Positions 8,019 to 15,466 of a stretch of DNA of 64,000 bases are shown piece by piece. The notes beneath the pieces are model-generated. The model did not search any database, was not told the origin of the DNA, and saw nothing but the letters and a program-made list of their open reading frames with translations. This DNA comes from Leadbettera azotonutricia ZAS-9 (lineage in GTDB: Bacteria; Spirochaetota; Spirochaetia; Treponematales; Breznakiellaceae): NCBI RefSeq assembly GCF_000214355.1, contig NC_015577.1, positions 2,250,453-2,314,452 on the forward strand, read 5' to 3'. The position numbers and the translations under genes were made by a program. Every line of letters begins with the position of its first letter. Within the stretch, counting starts at the first letter, position 1.

Positions 8019-9500
8019 TCACGCTTTTACCGCAAATTCGCATTCGGACTTGATGTGCCCATGGAGGGCGCGGTAGGCTTCGAATTTTTCTTTATAAATA
8101 CCCTGATATGTCCAGTCAGGTTCGATAGTCTCTTTTATCTGCGACATGGAACAGGCAGCTTCCTCTATGCCCCCATACACCCCTTCGGCCGCCGCGCAGA
8201 GGATAGCCCCTCCCAGGGCGCCGGCCTCCTTGACCTTGAGAACGCTGACCGGTATGCCCAACAGGTCGGCTTTAATCCTGAGCCAGGGACGGCTTTTGCT
8301 GCCGCCCCCAACTGCTATGAGGTGCTTTATAAAAATCTTCTCTTCTCCAAGGACAGCGATATTGAGCGCTTGATCCAGCACAAGACCTTCGAGGATTGCC
8401 TGGTACATATCGTACTTGCTTGTGCCGTAATCCATGCCGATGAACGCAAGCCGGGCCGCTGAATCCATGTAGGGCGTGCCGCTCCCCATAAGGTAGGGCT
8501 GCACCATAATCTTCGAGGGCTTGGGCTGGACCTTCCCGTCGAAGGCCGCAGGGGTTTCGCCATTGGAAGCAAAATTATCCACGAACCACTGCACCAAAAG
8601 GCCGGAAGTCTGGTTATAGGCAAGGGCGCAGAATTTCCCCTTTTCCCACAGCGGCTCGGAAGGGATGCCCTTGTTGGCCGTGAAGGCTTCGGGCAGCATA
8701 GCGCCTATGATGGGGGTAATGCACTCGGCGGTGCCCATGGAGCAGACCGCATAGCCGTCCCGGAGGCCCGAGCCAATGGCGTTCACAGGCTGGTCGTGGC
8801 CCCCGATAATGACATGGACATTTTCCGGGATATTCCATTCCCTGCAAAGGCTTTGCCGGAGCGTGCCAAGAATGGTGCCCATGGGCTTCGTATCCCCAAA
8901 GTGGCTGCGTTCCAGGCCGAAGCGTGAAATCAATTCATCGCTCCAGGCGCAGGTACGCACATCGAAGAACATAGTGCGGCAGGCCGCGGAATAATCCACC
9001 GCGGAATTTTCGCAGAATTGAAGGGCGATAAACTCTTCTATAAAAAGGATGCGGTCTATCTTTTCGTAAATATCAGGACGCTCGAATTTAAGGTAGAGCA
9101 CCTTGGAAAGGCTGTAGGAAGGCGACAAGGGAAGCCCGCAGATCCGGGCTATTTCTTCGGGGCTTGTTTTTTTCTCGGCTTCAAAATATTCCTTTTCGCC
9201 CCAGCGGTCCGTAAAGAGCATGGGATCGAAAATTGGCTTCCCCGATTTATCGACAGCCACAAAGGCTTCGCCGAAAGTGCTGATGCAGAGGGCTTTGATT
9301 TCCCTGCCAAATGCAGCAGCGGTCTCGGCGAAAACTTCCTTTGTCTTGCCCCACAATTCCCCTGCGGTGAGAAGCCGGGTCCCATCGGGGCTTACCTTGA
9401 TGGCGTAATTGCGATAGGCCCCTGAGATCTGGTTCCCTTTTTCGTCAAAGACAATGGCCTTAACACCGGTAGTGCCTACGTCCAAACCGCAGAAATACAT
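8019..9500 (-). CDS. FGGY-family carbohydrate kinase
   Basis: 493 aa, the normal length for FGGY kinases. The N-terminal phosphate-binding motif is LDVGTTGVKAIVFD; GGHDQPVNAIGSG holds the likely catalytic Asp; AVGGGSKSRPWLRIKADLLG is the C-terminal adenosine motif. It phosphorylates a ketose or polyol with ATP in the cytoplasm. It starts 1 bp after the aldolase stop, in an operon with an isomerase and aldolase, which implies aldose to ketose to ketose-phosphate to triose plus aldehyde. The sugar cannot be read from the sequence; xylulose/fuculose-type ketoses are the obvious candidates. Confidence 0.85.
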   Translation of the reverse strand: MYFCGLDVGTTGVKAIVFDEKGNQISGAYRNYAIKVSPDGTRLLTAGELWGKTKEVFAETAAAFGREIKALCISTFGEAFVAVDKSGKPIFDPMLFTDRWGEKEYFEAEKKTSPEEIARICGLPLSPSYSLSKVLYLKFERPDIYEKIDRILFIEEFIALQFCENSAVDYSAACRTMFFDVRTCAWSDELISRFGLERSHFGDTKPMGTILGTLRQSLCREWNIPENVHVIIGGHDQPVNAIGSGLRDGYAVCSMGTAECITPIIGAMLPEAFTANKGIPSEPLWEKGKFCALAYNQTSGLLVQWFVDNFASNGETPAAFDGKVQPKPSKIMVQPYLMGSGTPYMDSAARLAFIGMDYGTSKYDMYQAILEGLVLDQALNIAVLGEEKIFIKHLIAVGGGSKSRPWLRIKADLLGIPVSVLKVKEAGALGGAILCAAAEGVYGGIEEAACSMSQIKETIEPDWTYQGIYKEKFEAYRALHGHIKSECEFAVKA

Positions 9501-9501
9501 A

Positions 9502-10407
9502 TTACCCCTTCAGCGCAGGCCGGGTTTTATTTTCTCCAAGCATATCAACAATCACTTCCCGCACCCTTTTGTAAACTGCTTCCTGGGCTTTGCCGATATC
9601 ATTATTGCTGTTTTTTAGGCCGTTTTCATAGGCCTGCCTGATCTCTGTGCCCACATTGATTTTGGCAATCCCCGCCTTTATCCCCCGGCGTATATAATCA
9701 ACCTGGATGCCGCTGCCCCCGTGAAGCACCAGGGGGAGCTTCACTGCCTTATAAATGGCTGCGATATGATCCACGTCGAGCCTGGCCTCGGGCTTCTTCT
9801 GGCCTCTGGTAGCCTCCGCAACAGCGCCGTGTATGTTGCCCACTGCCACGGACATCCAGTCGCAACGGGATTCCTTTGCGAACTGTATTGCTTCGTTGAT
9901 ATCCGTGAAGCCCAGCTTGGTGGCAAATATCTCTTCGTAGGGCTTTATCGGCCCGCTCTCATGGCCCATGACAGCCCCCAGCTCGCCCTCGCAGGCAAGC
10001 CCCGAGGCATGCACCAAATCCGCAACACGGGCAGTGGCCTCGATATTGCCTTCAAGATCGAGGCGCGAGGCGTCCACCATCACCGACTGATACCCCGCGT
10101 CAATGGCGCGGCGTATGATCGGCAGGTAGTCCACCTGTTTCTGATCCTCATCGATGACCGGCACATGGTCCAGCCCCAGGAGGGTGAAGCCCGGCTTTTC
10201 GAACTTCCGGTATTCTTCGGCCACTGCTTCGAGGCTTTTGGAAGAAAACTTTTCCCATTCAACCCGGGCAACATGGATAATGGCGATGATGTTTTCATCT
10301 TTCACCGCTGCTGCCACAGGCTCGACCATGGGAAGGTAGGGGATGTTGAAAGCAGGAACCGCAGTCCCTATCTCCCGCGCCTTAAGTATCACGTCTTTTG
10401 CGTTCAT
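9502..10407 (-). CDS. Class II (zinc) fructose-bisphosphate/ketose-phosphate aldolase
   Basis: 301 aa. The N-terminus AVPAFNI, the Asp-His of LGLDH (catalytic Asp and first zinc His), NIHGAVAE and LHGGSGI (second and third zinc His) and INVGTEIRQA (phosphate binding) are all characteristic of the GatY/KbaY/FbaA family. It cleaves a ketose mono- or bisphosphate to DHAP and an aldehyde. LGLDHVP differs from the usual LDHG, so the substrate pocket is probably not that of a housekeeping FBP aldolase. It is tightly packed between an isomerase and a kinase gene, so it likely acts on the product of that kinase. Confidence 0.82.
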   Translation of the reverse strand: MNAKDVILKAREIGTAVPAFNIPYLPMVEPVAAAVKDENIIAIIHVARVEWEKFSSKSLEAVAEEYRKFEKPGFTLLGLDHVPVIDEDQKQVDYLPIIRRAIDAGYQSVMVDASRLDLEGNIEATARVADLVHASGLACEGELGAVMGHESGPIKPYEEIFATKLGFTDINEAIQFAKESRCDWMSVAVGNIHGAVAEATRGQKKPEARLDVDHIAAIYKAVKLPLVLHGGSGIQVDYIRRGIKAGIAKINVGTEIRQAYENGLKNSNNDIGKAQEAVYKRVREVIVDMLGENKTRPALKG

Positions 10408-10418
10408 TGTACGACCTG

Positions 10419-11813
10419 TCAGAACGAGTGGATTTCGTAGCCCAGGTATTTCTCCAGGGCTTCCCGCACTGCCCAGGCTGTTTTGCCCGCAGTGAGGCTC
10501 AAGTGATGACGATACCCTTCTTTTCCCACATAGTCAACGATTTCCCCCATGCGGGGATGTTCCATGACCACGCCGCAGCCGAAGAAGCCTTCTTCTATGG
10601 CATCGCCGGTGAGATAGCCCTCGCCCAGGAAAGCCCAGATTTTGCCGTCCTCTGTTTTGGCGCTGCCAAAGGTCACAGGCAGGTTCTGCCTGATCTGCCC
10701 ATGGTTGATACCCACCCCGGAACCGGCGCCGAGGCTCTTCCTGAACATCAGGTGCTCCTCGGTAATGCCCTTGCCCTCCATTAACGAAATAGGCACAGGC
10801 CCGCAGTGGAAAAGTATGCTCTTGTTGTCGTCCAAGCCAAAGTTATTGTTGATATCCAGCAGCATAGGGGCCGAGTCCCCGGCCAGGGATATGGCCTTCA
10901 TGATAATGGCGTTGGCAATATCCACTTCGCAGCCCGCGGCAATGCCCCGTTCGTTCAGCTCGCCGAGGAGCAGGCAGGGCGCCACGCCGAAACTCAGCTC
11001 CAGTTCGTCCCAGCACCTTATTGCAACAGCGTCAAGCTGGTATTCTTCTATATAATTGTCAATAACCACCCCAAGGCGGGAAATAGTGTCCAGCTTTGCA
11101 GCCTCGTAATTGAACTGGGTAGTTTCGAGGAGCTTCTTCTTTTTTGCCTCGATACGTCCTGAATCCGCTTCTTTCATGAGACGGAAAATCTGGGAAAGGT
11201 CAAAGCTTTCGATATTGATGCCGTGCCGCTGAAGCCCGATCTCGTCCACCCTCACGGTTTTGAAAGCCGTGGTCCTGGCGCCAAAGGAGCCCAGATTCAT
11301 GCGCCGCATGGTCTTTACAATGCGGCAAATGCCTGCGAATTTTTGCAGATGCTCCTGGAAAACCTCTTCCCCCGGATCAACCGTAAAAGGAGGGATTATG
11401 GTGTACTTGATACCGCACTGCCGCAGCACATTGCACATGGCAAATTTGCCGCACATGGAATCCCTGCGGTGGGCAAAATCCATCTTCCCCGGCATATCCC
11501 GGTAAGCCTGCACCAGTATGGGCACCCCAGCCTCGCTCAGGGCAGCCTGGGCCCCGTTTTCGTCGCTGAAGTTGGGCATACAGAGTATGACCCCCTGGAA
11601 CTGCCCCGCATGCTCCCTGAGGAACGCGGCGTACTTCCGCCCCTCCTCCCTGGTTTCCACAGCCCCAAAGCGGGTCAGCTTCTCGTCCATGGCGATATAG
11701 CCATACCCGGCCTTTTCCACAGCCTGGATAAGCTCCCTGCGCGCATCGGCAATGAGCTCACCGGGGAAAAAACCCCGGTTCCCGAAAAATAGAGCGAATG
11801 TAAGTTTGGTCAT
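10419..11813 (-). CDS. L-fucose/L-arabinose isomerase-like sugar isomerase
   Basis: 464 aa in the L-fucose-isomerase-related family (the two-domain FucI/AraA-like fold). The N-terminal half has FALFFGNRGFFP and GVILCMPNFSDENGAQAAL; the C-terminal half has the conserved RCWDE (a likely metal-binding Glu), LDINNNFG with Asp, and INHGQIRQN. It should interconvert an aldose and a ketose using Mn2+ in the cytoplasm. It follows the LacI gene by 14 bp and precedes the aldolase by 11 bp. It is shorter than true FucI (about 590 aa) and is probably a different subfamily, so fucose is not assured. Confidence 0.75.
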   Translation of the reverse strand: MTKLTFALFFGNRGFFPGELIADARRELIQAVEKAGYGYIAMDEKLTRFGAVETREEGRKYAAFLREHAGQFQGVILCMPNFSDENGAQAALSEAGVPILVQAYRDMPGKMDFAHRRDSMCGKFAMCNVLRQCGIKYTIIPPFTVDPGEEVFQEHLQKFAGICRIVKTMRRMNLGSFGARTTAFKTVRVDEIGLQRHGINIESFDLSQIFRLMKEADSGRIEAKKKKLLETTQFNYEAAKLDTISRLGVVIDNYIEEYQLDAVAIRCWDELELSFGVAPCLLLGELNERGIAAGCEVDIANAIIMKAISLAGDSAPMLLDINNNFGLDDNKSILFHCGPVPISLMEGKGITEEHLMFRKSLGAGSGVGINHGQIRQNLPVTFGSAKTEDGKIWAFLGEGYLTGDAIEEGFFGCGVVMEHPRMGEIVDYVGKEGYRHHLSLTAGKTAWAVREALEKYLGYEIHSF

Positions 11814-11827
11814 TTGAGCAAATCTCC

Positions 11828-12841
11828 TTATAATATAGAATTCTCCGGCGTCTTGAGCACCACATCGAGAACCTTGACGACCGGTTTACCGCCTATTTTA
11901 TTTTGTATCTTGTCCATTAAAATATCAATGCACAATTTTGCTTCATCTTCTTTGGAACCCACCGTCGGAAAATTTAGAGGTATCATGAGTTTTTCCTGAA
12001 GATTGTCGCAGCCTGTTACCTGAATATGGGGAAAGCGGCCCCTTAGGGCGTAGATTATTTCGTAGGCCATGAGATCACTGTGGGCCATAATAGCGGTAAA
12101 GGGGATCTTATCTTTCAATACCTGGATGATGGCATCCCTGGTTTTTCCTTCTTTAATATCAGTAATTTTAATCAGATCTTCTTTAACCCGAATTCCCCGT
12201 TTTTTATGGGCATCGCGATAACCCTGCAAACGGTCGGTGCCGCTCGAAATGTACAGAGGACCGCCGGCATAGAGGATATTGGTATGCCCCCGATCGAGGA
12301 GATAACCGGCAGCCAGTTCTCCTACTTTAACATCATCCCAATGAACAGTATCCACTTCGATGTCTCTGAAATACCGTCCGACCAGCACAAAAGGCAGAGG
12401 CAGTTTCTGGAGCAGTTTGATGTTGTCCGTATTCTCCTGGACAGGGCAGATAATGATGCCATCAACTTTTTTACTATAAGCTGAAAAAATAGCCTCTTCT
12501 TCCTGTCGGGAATTTTCGTTAGTGTTGTAAATAATAATTGAAAAACCAGCCTGTTTAGCATTGAATTCGATATCCCGTACCAGGGTGCCGAAAAAGGGGT
12601 TGGCTATATCGCCTACGATGACTGCCAGTGTGTTGGTCTGACCCGATCTCATGGAACCAGCAGCAGCATCCCGTACATACCCCATGGCTTTGGCGGCCTT
12701 GTCGATGATTTTTTTTGTCTTTTCCGAGATATCGCTCTTGTTTTTCAGAGCCCTGGACACTGTATTGATGGTAAAGCCGGTTTTTTGGGCTATATCCTTG
12801 AGGGTGACACGTTTTGGGGCTTCCCGCACATTAACGTTCAA
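11828..12841 (-). CDS. LacI-family transcriptional regulator
   Basis: About 337 aa. The N-terminal helix-turn-helix VTLKDIAQKTGFTINTVSRALKN and hinge AAKAMGYV are textbook LacI, followed by a periplasmic-binding-protein-like sensor (LAVIVGDIANPFFG, DGIIICPV, TGCDN). No ATG fits. A TTG at 12841 has GGAG 9 nt upstream; a TTG at 12862 is also open but sits only about 8 nt from the predicted transcription start. As first gene of the isomerase-aldolase-kinase operon, it probably regulates its own operon in response to the sugar or its phosphate. Confidence 0.88.
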   Translation of the reverse strand: MNVNVREAPKRVTLKDIAQKTGFTINTVSRALKNKSDISEKTKKIIDKAAKAMGYVRDAAAGSMRSGQTNTLAVIVGDIANPFFGTLVRDIEFNAKQAGFSIIIYNTNENSRQEEEAIFSAYSKKVDGIIICPVQENTDNIKLLQKLPLPFVLVGRYFRDIEVDTVHWDDVKVGELAAGYLLDRGHTNILYAGGPLYISSGTDRLQGYRDAHKKRGIRVKEDLIKITDIKEGKTRDAIIQVLKDKIPFTAIMAHSDLMAYEIIYALRGRFPHIQVTGCDNLQEKLMIPLNFPTVGSKEDEAKLCIDILMDKIQNKIGGKPVVKVLDVVLKTPENSIL

Positions 12842-12875
12842 GTAATTCAACTCCGATTTCAATTAGTATTTCATT

Positions 12876-12904
12876 ATTTTCCCTGAAAATATAAAGACTG
12901 TCAA
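12876..12904 (-). promoter_or_regulatory. Promoter of the LacI/isomerase/aldolase/kinase operon
   Basis: On the minus strand, a perfect -35 TTGACA, 17-bp spacer and -10 GAAAAT (4 of 6 matches) lie just upstream of the LacI gene. No other promoter of this quality was found in the 180 bp upstream. Confidence 0.55.
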
Positions 12905-12997
12905 GAGAAAAATCATATTTCTTCTCTTAAATGTTAAAAACAACTAAGGTTCTTTTTTTTAAATTTTTGTTAATAAATCTTAAATAACAGGGTTACA

Positions 12998-13013
12998 ATA
13001 ACGTTAATGTTAT
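12998..13013. promoter_or_regulatory. Candidate LacI-type operator (imperfect dyad)
   Basis: ATAACGTTAATGTTAT is a 16-bp near-palindrome (one mismatched pair between half-sites) about 95 bp upstream of the operon's -35. Eleven of its bases (AACGTTAATGT) recur inverted at 12828-12838 at the very start of the regulator's coding region. Two such sites flanking a promoter suit loop-type repression by a LacI protein. Evidence is sequence symmetry only. Confidence 0.35.
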
Positions 13014-13040
13014 ATAAATGTAATGGGGAGGAGATAATCT

Positions 13041-13202
13041 ATGAAAATCAATTATAAGATGACACAATTTACCCCAATACCCATATACAGAGTGGCAATA
13101 TATAATACAACGCTATATATAGCGTGTCAGTTTCTAATTCTCAAAATACATTTTATTCTCAAAGAAGCTCGGGCTGAAAAAATTCATTCTCGTATGCGCT
13201 AA
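13041..13202 (+). CDS. Possible small ORF (53 aa), leader-like
   Basis: The ATG at 13041 follows a strong GGGGAGGAG and opens a 53-codon frame ending just before a small terminator-like hairpin. The product has no signal peptide or family I know; it is basic and rich in Ile/Tyr. A perfect 16-bp palindrome, ACGCTATATATAGCGT (13110-13125), lies inside it. It may be a real leader peptide, the stub of a decayed gene, or chance, since the surroundings are A+T rich and full of insertion-sequence debris. Confidence 0.3.
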   Translation: MKINYKMTQFTPIPIYRVAIYNTTLYIACQFLILKIHFILKEARAEKIHSRMR

Positions 13203-13204
13203 AA

Positions 13205-13231
13205 GCCGCGTATGCGGCATAAATTTTTTTT
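13205..13231 (+). terminator. Small hairpin with T-run upstream of the broken lipoprotein gene
   Basis: GCCGC-GTAT-GCGGC forms a 5-bp GC stem with a 4-nt loop, followed by ATAAA and eight T. It lies directly before the lipoprotein's SD (AGGAG at 13232). As a simple terminator it would end the 53-codon ORF; its place between a short ORF and a gene start also allows an attenuator. The stem is short. Confidence 0.4.
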
Positions 13232-13244
13232 AGGAGTTTGGAAA

Positions 13245-13373
13245 ATGAGGAAAAGACAAATGCTTTCTAAGATCTTTAGTGTTTTTCTTGTCACTGGAAC
13301 GCTTTTATTCCTGAGCTGTTCCACAGATGACGATGGCGGCGGCAATGGTAGACCACAGCCGGAACCTGGCTTA
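13245..13373 (+). pseudogene. N-terminal fragment of a lipoprotein gene broken by insertion sequences
   Basis: The ATG has AGGAG 8 nt upstream. The fragment encodes a signal peptide with lipobox LFLSC (Cys25) and a Ser/Asp/Gly linker (STDDDGGGNGRPQPEPG), typical of surface lipoprotein enzymes in this window. The frame then runs into the IS21-derived element, whose first base is 13374, and stops at once. With that element removed, the same frame continues into the IS30 transposase remnant, not into the rest of the lipoprotein. The probable C-terminal part lies at 14706-15180. Confidence 0.6.
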
Positions 13374-13992
13374 TGTAAACTATGGTCGAAATGACCCAAC
13401 AGTCCGGTCCATGTGATCCACGAGCACGGAAAAAGATGATCCAGGTCTCCGGGATGAGATCCACCTCGGAGACCATTTTAAATCGCGAATTATTAAATGA
13501 CACTCTTGCGTTTACACATAGATTTTTCTCCCCGGATATTGACGGTATAAGAATTATGAACTGTCCGGTCGAGAATAGCGTCAGCAATGGGAACAGAGCC
13601 AATCTTTCCATGCCAGCCGCCTGGTTCTACCTGGCTTGTGAATATGGTGGAATTATTGGAACAGCGGGACTCAACTACTTCAAGAAGGTCCCGGCTTTCA
13701 GTTTCAGAAAGGGGGGTCAACAGCTATTTGTCCAGAATGAGCAGGTCGTTTTTTTTATAAACCTGTATTATTTTGGGAAACACCCCTTCGCCCCGCACAA
13801 CGGCAAGGTCATCCAGCAATTCAGGCAAGCGGATGTACTTCACGGAATGGAAACTACGGCCTATGGACGCAAGTCATATTTTAGGATGGTCGTTTTTGCT
13901 TGCGGATCACTCTCCGTATAGGTGGATCATTTTGGGCCGGACTGCTGGATCACTTGCGCCGGATCGGTGGGTCTAAATCGCCGTTGTTTACA
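13374..13992 (-). mobile_element. 619-bp internally deleted IS21-family element with intact ends and target duplication
   Basis: Both ends start TGTAAAC and are inverted relative to each other, with further matched bases (GACCCA or GACCCACC, then TCCGG). Each end carries spaced TGATCCA-type iterons at mirror-image positions (13414-13420 and 13437-13443 at the left; 13946-13952 and 13923-13929 at the right; a third, weaker copy at each end), as IS21 transposase sites do. A 5-bp direct repeat GCTTA flanks it exactly (13369-13373 and 13993-13997). Inside is only the C-terminal third of istB; istA and the istB start are gone. It is therefore a non-autonomous derivative that may have moved in trans. 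Confidence 0.8.
13493..13873 (-). pseudogene. istB: istB remnant (IS21 helper ATPase), C-terminal part with a nonsense codon
   Basis: The minus-strand translation gives VKYIRLPELLDDL, then VYKKNDLLILDK, a TAG (13724-13726), LLTPLSETESRDLLEVVE, STIFTSQVEPGGWH, ADAILDRTVHNSY and SMCKRK. These are the well-known C-terminal blocks of IstB. Family members usually have Trp near the position of the TAG, so a TGG to TAG change is the simplest reading. The N-terminal Walker A region is absent. It cannot make a working helper protein. Confidence 0.75.
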
Positions 13993-13997
13993 GCTTA

Positions 13998-14705
13998 ACC
14001 CTTGAACAACAAAAGACAATGGTTACACTCATAGCGGGCAGATTAGCCAAGGACAATCGCAGTTTGAAGACCAATTATGAAACCATTTATCAATGGATTT
14101 ACGAAGACAGGCCGGATCTATTCTGCTATCTTGTCCGGCACCATAAGAAACGCAGGGATCGAGGCTCCGCAAAGGGCAAAAGGCTGCCAAAAGTGCTTTA
14201 TAGGACCATGATTGGCGAAAGGCCCCGGTATATCGACAACCGCAAGGAATTTGGCCATTGGGAGGCCGACACGGCCATATCCAGGCAAAGCAAGGCGGCC
14301 ATAATGGCCACGGTTGAACGGAAAACCCGGTTTTTATTGGTCAGGAAAATAAAGAGCAAATCGGCCCCCTGCATGCATGAAGCCCTGGTCAAATGCCTTG
14401 GGGAATATCCGTTGCGAAACCGCATGTCAATCACCTATGACAATGGGACTGAAAACGCTTTTCACCTGGCAACCAATAATTGCCTGAATACAAAATCGTA
14501 TTTCTGCAATCCCTACCACAGCTGGGAAAAAGGGAGCATTGAAAACAGGATTGGGATTCTCAGGAGATATTTTCCTAAAAGGACGAATTGGATCTTGATC
14601 ACGCAATTACAAATTGATAAGGTAGTAAAAGAAATAAATTCCAGGCCTATGAAGCGATTAGGCTTTAGAACACCTTACGAGGCCTTTGTTGCACTTCGCT
14701 CTTAA
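13998..14705 (+). mobile_element. IS30-family transposase remnant, N-terminus missing
   Basis: About 235 aa remain of a usual 320-380. Present are the region before the catalytic core (YETIYQWIYEDRPDL), the first DDE Asp in HWEADTA, the second in ITYDNGTEN, and the Glu in SWEKGSIENRIGILRRYFPK, a near-exact IS30 signature. The N-terminal helix-turn-helix and the left inverted repeat are missing, so it is unlikely to be active. The typical IS30-like end TTGCACTTC lies at the stop codon. With the IS21 derivative removed, the frame is continuous with the lipoprotein fragment upstream. Confidence 0.8.
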
Positions 14706-15180
14706 ATCCGGGACTTTTAAAAACATTGATGTACTTTTTAGTTATGACTCAAGAGAACCTCATCACCTGAACCTTGATGAACGTTCCGTAATGAGCATCG
14801 TAGGCCTTGACGGCACTTATTTTTCAGATATTGTCTGGGAGGATATCCGGATTTACAACTGCCAACGCCTTATCTGCATGACTTTTGTGGACGATTTCTG
14901 GCATGGCGATCTGCCGGGGCATCAAGAACATGAAGGCGGTATACAGAATGCGGCTTTTTTAAATATCAGTTCCATTTCATCCGGAAAGAACATCCATGGC
15001 AGCCGTATATCCAATGAAATCCTCTTAAATGGTTACGGTGGTGATAAATATGTCACAAATCCCAAAAAATATATAGAAAACATTATTTTTGAAAATGTTA
15101 TCATAGACGGCATGAAGTTGACCGCTTCATATGACCGTCTGCGAAAAAATAACTATGTCCGGAATCTGGTCTTTAAATAA
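14706..15180 (+). pseudogene. C-terminal fragment of a right-handed beta-helix (polysaccharide-lyase/GH28-like) protein
   Basis: About 155 codons directly after the IS30 stop encode repeated short beta-turn units (FKNIDVLFSYDS, FSDIVWEDIRIYNC, IENIIFENVIIDG) of the kind found in parallel beta-helix glycosidases and lyases. There is no start codon with an SD. It probably belongs to the same gene as the lipoprotein N-terminus at 13245; the middle of that gene has been lost. The exact junction with the insertion sequence is uncertain, and specificity cannot be told. Confidence 0.55.
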
Positions 15181-15358
15181 CCGATCAGTTGGCGTTATCC
15201 CCAGACAGAACCTAATACAAGACCGTGCTTGATATAACACTGCAGGAAAGAAAATACCTCTAGTACCGGGATACGGCTGTGCATTCTAGAAGCGATAATG
15301 CAGAATATGGTTAATATCGCAAAGTATGGTTTTGGCAAAGGGGCAAAGATTGAAAACC

Positions 15359-15385
15359 GGCACTGCTCCCGGAATTACCAGTGCC
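15359..15385 (-). terminator. Weak terminator-like hairpin after the ABC binding-protein gene
   Basis: GGCACTG and CAGTGCC (7-bp perfect inverted repeat, 13-nt loop) are followed on the minus strand by GGTTTTC, a short T-run. It lies about 80 nt past the stop of the substrate-binding-protein gene. I see nothing else clear in 15181-15466 apart from a 50-odd-codon open frame without an SD. Confidence 0.3.
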
Positions 15386-15466
15386 CAAAGAAAAACAGGC
15401 ATAATAAAACAGGACCCGGCGGCAAAATGTGCACCCAGGGCCCTATTTTTAAGTTACACTAAAATT

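Noticed and set aside
13382-13921. Plus-strand open frame of 179 codons across the IS21 derivative
   Set aside because: It is the antisense of the istB remnant and of the element's end repeats, with no homology of its own.
15298-15466. Open frame of about 55 codons before the binding-protein stop
   Set aside because: No SD, basic irregular composition, and it contains the terminator-like hairpin.
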